DNA from: Kovacikia minuta CCNUW1
GTDB taxonomy: Bacteria > Cyanobacteriota > Cyanobacteriia > Leptolyngbyales > Leptolyngbyaceae
Reading direction: 5' to 3'
Assembly: GCF_020091585.1 (NCBI RefSeq)
Contig: NZ_CP083582.1
Span: 3,534,001 to 3,598,000, forward strand
Length of the DNA stretch: 64,000 nucleotides
Shown: positions 55,232 through 62,620 of the stretch, one piece after another
Layout: the number at the start of each line of letters is the position of its first letter
Numbering within the stretch: the stretch's first letter is position 1
Notes under the pieces: model-generated
The model's input: only the letters and a program-made list of their open reading frames with translations
What the model was told of the DNA's origin: nothing
The model's database searches: none
Position numbers and translations under genes: made by a program

Positions 55232-55392
55232 TATAGCAGGTGGTAGGTGGCAGGTGGTAGGTGGTAGGGAAGAAGTAGCCAATGATAAAGGGTTTCAGCG
55301 GTACAAGATGTCCTAATCTTTATGGCTATGGCATAACCAGCCTGTGGGAGAGGGGCGATCGGACTATGGGAGAGGGGCGATCGTGCGTCACA
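55232..55392. repeat. Heptamer repeats and GGGAGAGGGGCGATCG boxes
   Basis: GGTGGTAGGTGGCAGGTGG heptamers at 55239-55270 precede two copies of GTGGGAGAGGGGCGATCG-type sequence (about 55345-55385). Related boxes recur at 56190-56215, 56276-56290, 56331-56345 and 57056-57095. Confidence 0.65.
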
Positions 55393-55758
55393 TCACAAGA
55401 TCTCATCTATTACAACTGAACCGCCTTCGTAAAAATCTATACTGAGGTGATAGTCTTCAAGTAGTGCAGTACCGATCAGGGGACGACGACCCAGAGCAAG
55501 AACAGCAACATCGCGCTCTACTCCACACCACAGAATTGTTGCTAGGTAAACCTGGGTCATGATATTTGTATCGTCGGCCAAGTTTGCACTCATGCGGGTG
55601 AAGTAAGGCAAGCCAAGAGTCGCAACCAAATTGGGTGGCAAGGTAAGGGCACCTTCAAAACCTGTATCAACAACGCACTCGATCGCTACATCAGGTTTTC
55701 CAGGAGGTCGAATAATTAAATTAATCCGTGCTTGTAGCCCAGTAACGGTTCCATGAAT
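55393..55758 (-). CDS. Clan AA retropepsin-like aspartic protease with a non-standard start
   Basis: About 121 aa. The frame reads HGTVTGLQARINLIIRPPG, then VVDTGFEGALTLPPNLVATLGL (the active-site D-T-G of a retropepsin-like fold), ending LIGTALLEDYHLSIDFYEGGSVV. Relatives begin MIHG or similar; here the equivalent codons are GTA-ATT-CAT-GGA with no ATG, GTG or TTG, so ATT (55758) may serve, or the gene is silenced by mutation. Its start overlaps the stop of the preceding gene. The first conventional start (TTG 55641) would lack the catalytic Asp. Confidence 0.7.
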   Translation of the reverse strand: MHGTVTGLQARINLIIRPPGKPDVAIECVVDTGFEGALTLPPNLVATLGLPYFTRMSANLADDTNIMTQVYLATILWCGVERDVAVLALGRRPLIGTALLEDYHLSIDFYEGGSVVIDEIL

Positions 55759-56030
55759 TACAACGCAGTCCGAGTCAAAGTACCACCGATCGAGTACACA
55801 GCATTAAAGCCGATACGTTCTGTCCAGGTGACTGCATCTGGATTTCTTGCTCGCAATCGACGAACAGTTTCTAGCAAGTCATCATTGATTTCGTAGTCAC
55901 CAGTTACAATATCTATCGAAATAATTTTGCCAATGTTGTCCGCTGTTTCCACTTGAGTACGGATTGCTTTTTCATAAAGCTCTTTGCCACGTCGAGCAAT
56001 TTCATTGTCACCATAGTCAAGGTGTTTCAT
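55758..56030 (-). CDS. Small partner of the aspartic-protease cassette, 90 aa
   Basis: MKHLDYGDNEIARRGKELYEKAIRTQVETADNIGKIISIDIVTGDYEINDD, then DAVTWTERIGFNAVYSIGGTLTRT. This short protein precedes clan AA aspartic proteases in many cyanobacteria, with stop and start overlapping as here. Function unknown; a toxin-antitoxin-like relation is often suspected. ATG 56030 matches the family start; ATG 56048 is also in frame. Confidence 0.75.
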   Translation of the reverse strand: MKHLDYGDNEIARRGKELYEKAIRTQVETADNIGKIISIDIVTGDYEINDDLLETVRRLRARNPDAVTWTERIGFNAVYSIGGTLTRTAL

Positions 56031-56048
56031 AGGAGCAATCTTCCCCAT

Positions 56049-56347
56049 GGACTGTCAAATTCCTGAATCTATCGTAGAGCAAAATCAAAGAGCTTGGTGA
56101 TTCAGCTATTTTGACTACGAATTACTTTCAGAGCGCGATCGCATCTTTTGTGCAGGATGTTAAGCGAACCAATTTGAGCGCGATAATCAGGCGATCGGAC
56201 TACGGGAGAGGGACGATCTCACTCATTGTTGCAATGCCTATTGATGTTGGGTTTCGCGAACTCAATCTAGTCTTGGGTGAGGGGCGATCGTACTGGGAAT
56301 GCTGGGTTCGTGCCTTAACTCAGCCTACAAGAAAGGGGCGATCGTAC
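56049..56347. other. Gene-free stretch with HIP1-type boxes and a repeat
   Basis: The 83-codon frame at 56111-56362 is HIP1/MITE-like repeat and I do not accept it. Contains three GGCGATCG boxes and a GGGTTTCGCGAACTCAA / ATGCTGGGTTCGTGCC block related to the interior of the MITE at 13858. Confidence 0.5.
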
Positions 56348-56584
56348 TCACTCCTCAACTGATGCCAGTAATTGTTTCCGAATCTCTTCAGGCAATTCCA
56401 CAATGACAAATCGGCTCTGAGGATAAAGGTAATCCTCACCAGACTCATCAATCACTCGTAGACAGCCTACTTCATCTGCTTTTGGGTCTGAGAGAACTCG
56501 ATAAACCTTCCAGGCTTCGAGATCTCCATCTTCTTCGCCAGCGATACAAATTGCAAATTGAATATCTAGCTCTGCTGTGTGCAT
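56348..56584 (-). CDS. Conserved small protein, 78 aa
   Basis: HTAELDIQFAICIAGEEDGDLEAWKVYRVLSDPKADEVGCLRVIDESGEDYLYPQSRFVIVELPEEIRKQL: a compact acidic domain that I have seen only as a cyanobacterial hypothetical, usually located just after a short basic protein of the type remnant at 56590-56745. Here the 5-bp gap to that remnant preserves the pairing. Function unknown; accessory gene. Confidence 0.65.
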   Translation of the reverse strand: MHTAELDIQFAICIAGEEDGDLEAWKVYRVLSDPKADEVGCLRVIDESGEDYLYPQSRFVIVELPEEIRKQLLASVEE

Positions 56585-56589
56585 CGGTT

Positions 56590-56745
56590 TCAGTCCAAGA
56601 CCCGCTTAACTTTCATTTTACGCCGACCTACCCCATGTGCTTCATACCAGTGCAGTTCAGCTTGACGAACCTCACCGTTCGGAAATTGCACAAGTCCAAT
56701 TCCTTTAAGCTTGCGCCAACGACGACCCCCAAAATGATGTTGGTA
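56590..56745 (-). pseudogene. Basic small-protein remnant fused to toxin start
   Basis: The frame reads HFGGRRWRKLKGIGLVQFPNGEVRQAELHWYEAHGVGRRKMKVKRVLD before a TGA, with no start codon; a stop lies just upstream. In another frame the same junction begins VRVLIDTNIILG, the start of a PIN-domain toxin, right after the antitoxin at 56759. So the toxin was cut after about 12 codons and replaced by the C-terminal part of an unrelated small gene. Confidence 0.75.
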
Positions 56746-56758
56746 TCAATTAAAACTC

Positions 56759-56989
56759 TCACTGAAGATACTTCTCCACCCGTCGCTCTTCTAACATGAC
56801 GGCTACTTCTTCATCGGTTGGGGCAGGCTGGTCTGTTTTTAATAAGCCCCTCATCCGTTGAATTGCACCAGAGCGATCAGGTTGGGCAACAGTTGTATCT
56901 TGCAGGGATTCAACGATGGCAGAGATCAGTGCAAGGCGATCGCTGGGTGGCAACTTGAAGATTTGTGCTTTTAGTTCTTGCAACAACAT
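56759..56989 (-). CDS. Orphan type II antitoxin, 76 aa
   Basis: QELKAQIFKLPPSDRLALISAIVESLQDT, then the tail MRGLLKTDQPAPTDEEVAVMLEERRVEKYLQ, which precedes VapC toxins in cyanobacteria. GGGAG lies seven bases upstream of the ATG. Its TGA overlaps a GTG that opens IDTNIIL in another frame (GTGA), the expected toxin start, but the toxin is cut off after a few residues. So only the antitoxin of this pair remains intact. Confidence 0.75.
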   Translation of the reverse strand: MLLQELKAQIFKLPPSDRLALISAIVESLQDTTVAQPDRSGAIQRMRGLLKTDQPAPTDEEVAVMLEERRVEKYLQ

Positions 56990-57099
56990 AAATGACTCCC
57001 AGATTCAACGGGATTTATCATCCAGTATGAGCGATCTCATCCTTGATGACTAAAGCGAGGGGCGATCGCAATACAGGAGAGGGGCAATCGGATCGGAGG

Positions 57100-57294
57100 T
57101 TACCAACGAGACGGCATACCACGAATTGCACGAAACAAGATAAGAGTACCTAATGGGACCATCAATACAAACGCAGCAATTCCTGCTTGCGTTCCACCCA
57201 AAACAAATGTACAAACCATTCCTCCAGTATAAATTACAGAACCAGCTATGAGAAAAGCACTAGCTTGTATCACTTTTGCTAAATCAGTAGCCAT
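57100..57294 (-). CDS. Small two-helix membrane protein, 64 aa
   Basis: Two hydrophobic segments (FLIAGSVIYTGGMVCTFVLGG and GIAAFVLMVPLGTLILF) in a protein that ends RAIRGMPSRW. No family. GGCGATCG-containing repeat lies just 3' of it. Modest support: codon frame is clean but no good ribosome binding site. Confidence 0.45.
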   Translation of the reverse strand: MATDLAKVIQASAFLIAGSVIYTGGMVCTFVLGGTQAGIAAFVLMVPLGTLILFRAIRGMPSRW

Positions 57295-57507
57295 ATTTTT
57301 TGATCACCTACGAAGGTTAATGGTGTGTTCAACGTTACACCTAATGAGTAAGCATCCATAGTTCCGGGATCAGCCAGCACTGCTACGGACTATACTCTCT
57401 TCTTAAGAAATTAAACAGCAACATTATAGGTTGGGCCCAGGGCTTTAAGATGTTATTTGTGCCTTGCGTCTACAACGAACACAGCGCTCAGATAAGCTAA
57501 TCGCCCT

Positions 57508-57717
57508 ATGTCCGAAATTATTGAGATTCCAATCGAACTAGCCCAATTCCAGCTTCCTCAAGCAGTTCAAGCACGCTTGCAACTTCTGTTAGATCGTCAA
57601 GATGAGGGTGATACGCTATCTCAAACAGAACAACAGGAAGCAGAAGGGCTGGTTGAACTGGCAGAATTTTTATCTCTACTGCGTTTGCGCTCAACACGAG
57701 TAACAAAGCAGGCATAA
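57508..57717 (+). CDS. Small partner of HNH cassette B, 69 aa
   Basis: MSEIIEIPIELAQFQLPQAVQARLQLLLDRQDEGDTLSQTEQQEAEGLVELAEFLSLLRLR. A short strand, then LLLDRQ and an acidic helix, matching the C-terminal half of the cassette A partner. Its stop is directly followed by the ATG of the HNH gene (TAA-ATG at 57715-57720), so both are surely one transcription unit. Antitoxin/regulator role inferred from arrangement only. Confidence 0.7.
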   Translation: MSEIIEIPIELAQFQLPQAVQARLQLLLDRQDEGDTLSQTEQQEAEGLVELAEFLSLLRLRSTRVTKQA

Positions 57718-58131
57718 ATGACAGCGATTCCAGCTTCTCTACGCCGATTAGTCATTCAAAGAGCTGATAACCGTTGTGAATATTGTGGCGTATCGCAAAT
57801 TGGTCAGGTGGCTACCTTCCATATTGACCACATTGTTCCTGTCGTAGCAGGTGGCGAAACGGCTGCGGCAAATTTGGCGCTTGCCTGTGTTTCCTGCTCA
57901 CTTCGCAAGGGCGCACGGCAGGCTCTTGAGGACTTGGAGACGGGTGAAGTTGTCTTCATCTTTAATCCTCGTCAACAGGTCTGGAAAGAACACTTTCGTT
58001 GGAACGATGTACACGTTGTCGGGTTGACCGCTACAGGTCGAGCAACGGTGCGAGCACTGGATTTGAATCGACCCATGCTGTTAGCAATTCGGGCAGAAGA
58101 GGCATTGCTGGGTCGTCATCCGCCGCCATAA
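57718..58131 (+). CDS. HNH endonuclease of cassette B
   Basis: A 137-aa HNH nuclease: NRCEYCGVSQ and ACVSCSLRKG Cys pairs, HIDHIVPVVAGGETAAANLALAC core, FNPRQQVWKEHFRW, and GLTATGRATVRALDLNRP. It is clearly homologous with the cassette A protein (30056-30493): both share the spaced motif C-x2-C, DHI/EHI, GG, NL-x-LAC, FNPR-x-Q-x-W-x2-HF, GLTATGRATV. The active sites look complete. Confidence 0.83.
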   Translation: MTAIPASLRRLVIQRADNRCEYCGVSQIGQVATFHIDHIVPVVAGGETAAANLALACVSCSLRKGARQALEDLETGEVVFIFNPRQQVWKEHFRWNDVHVVGLTATGRATVRALDLNRPMLLAIRAEEALLGRHPPP

Positions 58132-58253
58132 ACCTGCCTTTGTGAGTGTTCCTCGATCGGTTTGGGAATCCTGATGACTATGCCTTGAAACCATCTCCCC
58201 CCGATGGGCAACATTCTGATTTACCCATTCACTCATTCAATCAGGAGCATCCC

Positions 58254-58757
58254 ATGCCGTATCAAAACATTAGTGCCACCCTTTCCGAGCAAGAGATTGA
58301 GCAGGTCAAAGCGGCGTTTGCCACGATTCAAGAAAAGCTGCCCTTTCTAGTCAATTTAACGACTGAGGAACGGCGTAGGCTGCTTAAAATGGGCGATAAA
58401 AGCCTTGCGTTTGTTAGTAATAGCCTGACGATCGCGCAGGCGAACCCGGATGTGTTGCCTGCCAGCTTTGATGTAGCAGAATTTGCGCGGGATTATCGGT
58501 TAATGACGGTTCTGACTGAGTTTTTGTTTAGCCTGCGGCAGTTGACTGAACAGGTGGATGACACGCTGATGGCAGTCAGCAGTGAAGCGATGAGCAGTAG
58601 CCTGGGCGTGTATGACTATATCAAGATGGCGGCAAAGACTCGACCGGGGTTGAAAAGCTCGGCGGAGCAGTTGGGGGAGCGGTTTAAGGCGATCAAAGGA
58701 CGACCGTCAAAGGGGGCGACGAGTCATTCGGCAGAGGCACGGGTGGAAGTGGGTTGA
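58254..58757 (+). CDS. Conserved hypothetical protein, 167 aa
   Basis: Begins MPYQNISATLSEQEIEQVKAAFATIQEKLPFLVNLTTEERRRLLKMGDKSLAFVSNSL. Helical throughout (FDVAEFARDYRLMTVLTEFLFSLRQLTEQVDDTLMAVSSEAMSSSLGVYDYIKMAAKTRPGLK) with a polar, low-complexity tail. Similar proteins are widespread hypotheticals in cyanobacteria and planctomycetes. AGGAG lies seven bases before ATG 58254; the frame is open upstream to 58146 without support. The second 21-nt repeat array starts about 80 bp past its stop. Confidence 0.7.
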   Translation: MPYQNISATLSEQEIEQVKAAFATIQEKLPFLVNLTTEERRRLLKMGDKSLAFVSNSLTIAQANPDVLPASFDVAEFARDYRLMTVLTEFLFSLRQLTEQVDDTLMAVSSEAMSSSLGVYDYIKMAAKTRPGLKSSAEQLGERFKAIKGRPSKGATSHSAEARVEVG

Positions 58758-59227
58758 GAAGGTGTCGGATGTCAGGTGTCGGGTGTCAGGTGCTGCTATC
58801 GAACATTCTTTCATCCGCCTCTGATCCTCTTTAATGAGTTATTGATAGTCGTAAATGAGATTGACTCTGGTGACTCATGGGTATTGGGTAGTCGTGAATG
58901 AGTTCCCAATAGTCATTAATGAGTATTGAATAGGCGTGAATGAGTATTGAATAGGCGTGAATGAGTATTGAATAGGCGTGAATGAGGTGTGGGAGGCTCT
59001 TTAATGAGTCTCCCATTTGCTTTAAAGAGTGATTGATCGCCATAAATGAGCTTTCCCACCCGCTTTAATGAGTCGTCGATCGTCTTTAATGAGGAAATTG
59101 CTCCAATATCCTTCATCTTTATCCCTTTCCTACCACCTGCCACCTTACGCCCAAGTTTCTCATATAACTGTGCCAAATCTAGGGATTTCGCTTATAGTGA
59201 ATCCGTTAAAGATCGATCGCGGTTTGC
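58758..59227. other. 470-bp gene-free region holding the second repeat array
   Basis: GGTGTCAGGTGTCG heptamers at 58765-58795, then the 21-nt array, then CCTACCACCTGCCACC-type heptamer and the minC promoter region. Nothing else seen. Confidence 0.65.
58836..59090 (-). repeat. 12-unit degenerate 21-22-nt tandem repeat array
   Basis: Units start with GAG at 58836, 58857, 58879 (GGG), 58900, 58921, 58942, 58963, 58984, 59006, 59027, 59048 and 59070. Units 5-7 are identical (core GAGTATTGAATAGGCGTGAA); three units are 22 nt. On the minus strand the core TCAATACTCATTCA matches 11 of 14 positions of the array 1 core TCAATATCCGTTCA. Open frames over it (LIHAYSI heptads) are incidental. No spacers. 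Confidence 0.88.
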
Positions 59228-60034
59228 ATGACTGACGCCTCATCTTCCTCAATCCCCATTGTCCCTGAAGACTCAGTGGAGGTCGATCGGGATCAGCAGG
59301 TTCGCCTCAAAAGTGAGGGCGGAAAGATATTGCTGCTGCTGCCACCGGAAGGAGAGGGGGATGAATCGGATTCAGCAATGGTTTTCACCTGGGATGAAAT
59401 CTGGCACCAATTTAAGCAACGGCTGAATGCGGGCGATCGATTCTGGCAGCCGGATACCACGGTTCATTTAATTGCCAGAGATCGACTGCTGGATGTGCGT
59501 CAACTCCAGGCGATCGCCGATGCCCTGACGGACGTTCAACTCCAGCTCAAGCGGGTCTATACCAGCCGCCGCCAAACGGCTGTTGCAGCGGCAACGGCGG
59601 GTTACTCAGTCGAGCAGCAACCTTCCATTGCCCACCTGAACCAGTCCAGCCAGGAATCCGGGCAGGCACTTGCCGATCCACTCTATTTGGAAACCACTCT
59701 CCGCTCTGGTGCCGATATCCGCCATAACGGCACCGTCGTTGTGTTAGGAGATCTCAATCCGGGTAGCTCCGTCACCGCAGAGGGCGATATTCTAGTCTGG
59801 GGGCGTCTGCGAGGAGTAGCCCATGCTGGCAGCAAAGGCAATGCCCGCTGCCTGATCATGGCGCTCAAAATGGAACCCACCCAAATCCGAATTGCCGATT
59901 TTGTTGCCAGGGCACCCGAAGCACCCCCTGCCCAATACTATCCAGAAGTTGCCTACGTCACCCCTAAAGGCAGTATCCACATTGCCAGCGCGATCAATTT
60001 TTCCCGATCGCAGACAAAGGGGAGTGGGGAGTAG
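59228..60034 (+). CDS. minC: Septum-site determining protein MinC
   Basis: A 268-aa MinC, inhibitor of FtsZ-ring assembly. The C-terminal beta-helix is clear: VVVLGDLNPGSSVTAEGDILVWGRLRGVAHAGSKGNARCLIMALKMEPTQIRIADFVARAPE. The N-terminal FtsZ-binding domain is divergent (FTWDEIWHQFKQRLNAGDRFW), as in other cyanobacteria. First gene of minC-minD-minE; separated from minD by 250 bp of heptamer repeats (60003-60218). Confidence 0.92.
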   Translation: MTDASSSSIPIVPEDSVEVDRDQQVRLKSEGGKILLLLPPEGEGDESDSAMVFTWDEIWHQFKQRLNAGDRFWQPDTTVHLIARDRLLDVRQLQAIADALTDVQLQLKRVYTSRRQTAVAAATAGYSVEQQPSIAHLNQSSQESGQALADPLYLETTLRSGADIRHNGTVVVLGDLNPGSSVTAEGDILVWGRLRGVAHAGSKGNARCLIMALKMEPTQIRIADFVARAPEAPPAQYYPEVAYVTPKGSIHIASAINFSRSQTKGSGE

Positions 60035-60218
60035 GGGGAAAGGAGTAGGGGGAAAGGGGTAGGGGAGAGGGGAAAGGGGAAAGGGGAAAGGGGAAAGGAT
60101 AAAAGATAAAATATTTCTTCACGCCCTCACCTTTTTACCCCTCACTTAAAACTCAAAGCTTAAAACTCAAAACTTAAAACTCAAAACTTAAAACTTTTAT
60201 CCTTCATCCTTTATCCTT
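60003..60218. repeat. Heptamer repeat tract between minC and minD
   Basis: In order: GGGGAGTAGGGGGAAAG and AGGGGAAAGGGGAAAGG heptamer/near-heptamer runs (60019-60105), ACTTAAAACTCAAAGCTTAAAACTCAAAAC units (60147-60195), and CTTCATCCTTTATC units (60199-60218). Three unrelated heptamer families sit next to each other. Confidence 0.75.
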
Positions 60219-60286
60219 GTTAAAACCACTCAGGGAAGTCCACCAGAACGTAAGCAGTATCATTTAATTAATCACCTCCTCATTTC

Positions 60287-61093
60287 ATGAATCGCATCAT
60301 CGTCGTCACATCGGGTAAGGGAGGGGTGGGTAAAACCACCACTACAGCTAATCTGGGCATGGCTCTGGCAAGACGGGGGCGTAAGGTTGCTGTAATCGAT
60401 GCAGATTTCGGTTTACGCAATCTAGACCTGTTACTCGGACTGGAAAATCGGGTTGTTTATACGGCAGTGGATGTTCTGGCGGGGCAATGCCGCCTGGAGC
60501 AGGCCCTTGTTAAAGACAAACGACAACCGAACCTGGTTCTGTTGCCAGCGGCACAAAACCGAACCAAAGATGCCGTCAAGCCAGAGCAAATGAAGAAAAT
60601 CGCGGGTGCAATGGCAAGGGTTTACGAATATATTTTGATCGATTGTCCCGCTGGGATTGAGATGGGGTTTCAGAATGCGATCGCCGCTGCCCAGGAAGCC
60701 CTGATCGTCACCACGCCAGAAATTTCGGCGGTTCGCGATGCCGATCGGGTGGTGGGATTACTCGAAGCCAATAATATCAAGAACATTCACCTCATCATTA
60801 ACCGCATTCGTCCGGCTATGGTGCAGGCAAACGACATGATGTCGGTCGAAGATGTGCGAGAGATCCTGGCAGTTCCCCTGATTGGGGTTGTTCCCGATGA
60901 CGAGAAGGTGATTGTATCAACCAACAAAGGTGAGCCACTGGTGCTGGCAGAAAATCCATCCCTGGCGGGTAACGCCTTCGACAACATCGCTCGCCGTCTA
61001 GAAGGAGAGAAAGTTGAATTTCTGGATTTAACTGCCAATAACGATGGTTTCTTCTCCCGCATCAAAAAAGTTCTCAATAAAAAACTCTTCTAA
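60287..61093 (+). CDS. minD: Septum-site determining ATPase MinD
   Basis: A 268-aa ParA/MinD ATPase: deviant Walker A VTSGKGGVGKTTTTANLG, switch II LIDCPAGIEMGFQNAIAAA, and a C-terminal amphipathic membrane-targeting helix (FFSRIKKVLNKKLF). MinD places MinC at the membrane and is driven by MinE. Normal length and start. Between minC and minE. Confidence 0.96.
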   Translation: MNRIIVVTSGKGGVGKTTTTANLGMALARRGRKVAVIDADFGLRNLDLLLGLENRVVYTAVDVLAGQCRLEQALVKDKRQPNLVLLPAAQNRTKDAVKPEQMKKIAGAMARVYEYILIDCPAGIEMGFQNAIAAAQEALIVTTPEISAVRDADRVVGLLEANNIKNIHLIINRIRPAMVQANDMMSVEDVREILAVPLIGVVPDDEKVIVSTNKGEPLVLAENPSLAGNAFDNIARRLEGEKVEFLDLTANNDGFFSRIKKVLNKKLF

Positions 61094-61217
61094 AGAGAGG
61101 AGGGATGGGGATGGGGAATGAAAGATGTCTTTCTAAAGCCCAAGGTTCCCATTCTCTGTCTTTTCCATTTTCATCCCTCCGTCCTCCGCCCTCATCCCTT
61201 CATTCATTCCCTGCTCC

Positions 61218-61650
61218 ATGCTGCTTGAATTCCTAGAACGCTTGTTTCTCCGACCTGGTGACACCAGTCGCCAGCAAGTGAAGAATCGCCTGAAGTTGGT
61301 TCTGGCACACGATCGTACTGACATTTCGCCAGAGTCCCTGGAGGCCATGCGGAAGGAAATTTTGGCAGTCGTTTCCCGCTATGTAGAGCTGGATACGGAA
61401 AGCATGGATTTCTCTTTAGAAAGCAGCGAACGCGCAACTGCCCTGATTGCCAACCTCCCGATCTCGCCGGGTTCTCCCCCCACCCGAAGAACCTCCCGTT
61501 GCCAATTCTGCTGAACCCGATGTCTCTCAATTAAGCCTGGAACTTCCCGAACTAGACCTGGATCTATCCGATCCCCAGCCCGCTTCTGCCAATCTAACCT
61601 CCGCGCCTCCCCCACCGCCCCCCAAAACCGAATCTACCGCCCTCGAATAA
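61218..61650 (+). pseudogene. minE: MinE, cell division topological factor, one-base frame break near the end
   Basis: MinE stimulates MinD ATPase and sets the mid-cell site. The frame reads [81 protein letters not shown], the whole MinE core, then breaks; in the next frame [14 protein letters not shown] continues as an acidic, proline-rich extension ending ESTALE at 61650. One extra base at about 61464 explains it. Even as sequenced the core domain is complete (97 aa, with a wrong short tail). An extension of this length is unusual for MinE. Confidence 0.85.
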
Positions 61651-61738
61651 CCAGTACCTTCCACTGTCGAAAAGATTTTTATTAAGCTATCTTTCTCCAC
61701 TCCCCACACCCTACTCCCCACACCCCATACCCCATTCC

Positions 61739-62620
61739 GTGATTACTGGCAAAACCAAATTACTGGGTGTCATCGGGCATCCCGTAGAGCATTCCCTCTC
61801 GCCCATCATGCATGGTGCGGCGATCGCCCATTTAGGGGTGGATTATGTTTACATTCCCCTGCCTGTCAAACCTGAAGACTTAAAACAGGCGGTAGATGGG
61901 TTCGCAGTGATCGGTTTGCAGGGCTTCAACATCACCATTCCCCACAAACAGGCAATTCTGCCATTACTTGCCGAAGTATCCAGTATTGCCAGGGCGGTGG
62001 GTGCCGTCAACACGGTCTGGCGAACCGAGACAGGTTGGAACGGGACAAACACGGATGTTGAAGGATTTCTATCGCCCTTACAAGAATTGGGGCGGGACTG
62101 GACTCAGGCAAATGTGGTGGTTTTGGGTAACGGAGGGGCAGCCAGAGCCGTCGTAGCGGGTTGTGCCCAGTTAGGCTGTGCCGAAATCCAGGTGGTTGGA
62201 CGCGACGACCAAAAGCTAGAGAACTTTTTGCACAGTTGGATGAATTCTTCCCTTTCGGTTAATTTGCAAGTTCATACCTGGAACAACTTACCGGAGCTTC
62301 TGCCTGACACAACCCTACTCGTCAACACCACACCCATTGGCATGTCACCCCACCTTGATCGATCGCCCCTGAATCCTTCAGAAGTTGAACTGCTGTCTGC
62401 CGATGTGATCGCCTACGACTTGATTTACACGCCTCGCCCCACTCTGTTTTTGCAACAGGCAAAACAACGGGGAGCGATCGCAATTGATGGTCTGGAAATG
62501 CTTATCCAGCAAGGAGCCGCCGCCCTCAAAATTTGGCTCCAGCAGCCCGTCCCCGTTGAGGTGATGCGGCAGTCGTTACAGGAGCATTTAGGGGAAGGAG
62601 TGGGAAAGAATAAAGATTAA
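61739..62620 (+). CDS. aroE: Shikimate dehydrogenase AroE
   Basis: A 293-aa NADP-dependent enzyme of the shikimate path. Seen: LGVIGHPVEHSLSPIMHGAA (substrate Ser and His), GFNITIPHKQAILPLL (catalytic Lys), NTDVEGFLSPL (Asn/Asp), nucleotide motif VVLGNGGAARAVVAG, and DLIYTPRPTLFLQQAKQRGA. GTG 61739 is the family start. Stands after minE with 88 bp of CCCCACACC repeats between. Confidence 0.95.
   Translation: MITGKTKLLGVIGHPVEHSLSPIMHGAAIAHLGVDYVYIPLPVKPEDLKQAVDGFAVIGLQGFNITIPHKQAILPLLAEVSSIARAVGAVNTVWRTETGWNGTNTDVEGFLSPLQELGRDWTQANVVVLGNGGAARAVVAGCAQLGCAEIQVVGRDDQKLENFLHSWMNSSLSVNLQVHTWNNLPELLPDTTLLVNTTPIGMSPHLDRSPLNPSEVELLSADVIAYDLIYTPRPTLFLQQAKQRGAIAIDGLEMLIQQGAAALKIWLQQPVPVEVMRQSLQEHLGEGVGKNKD

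Noticed and set aside
56111-56362. 83-aa frame
   Set aside because: Made of HIP1-type boxes and MITE-like sequence; no homologue recalled and no ribosome binding site.
2464-59090. CRISPR arrays
   Set aside because: The two tandem arrays have no spacers and no cas genes are in the window.
58831-59176. Minus-strand frames of 70 and 86 aa with LIHAYSI/ LFNTHSR repeats
   Set aside because: Two frames of the same 21-nt array are open, as expected for a tandem repeat lacking stops; not evidence of coding.
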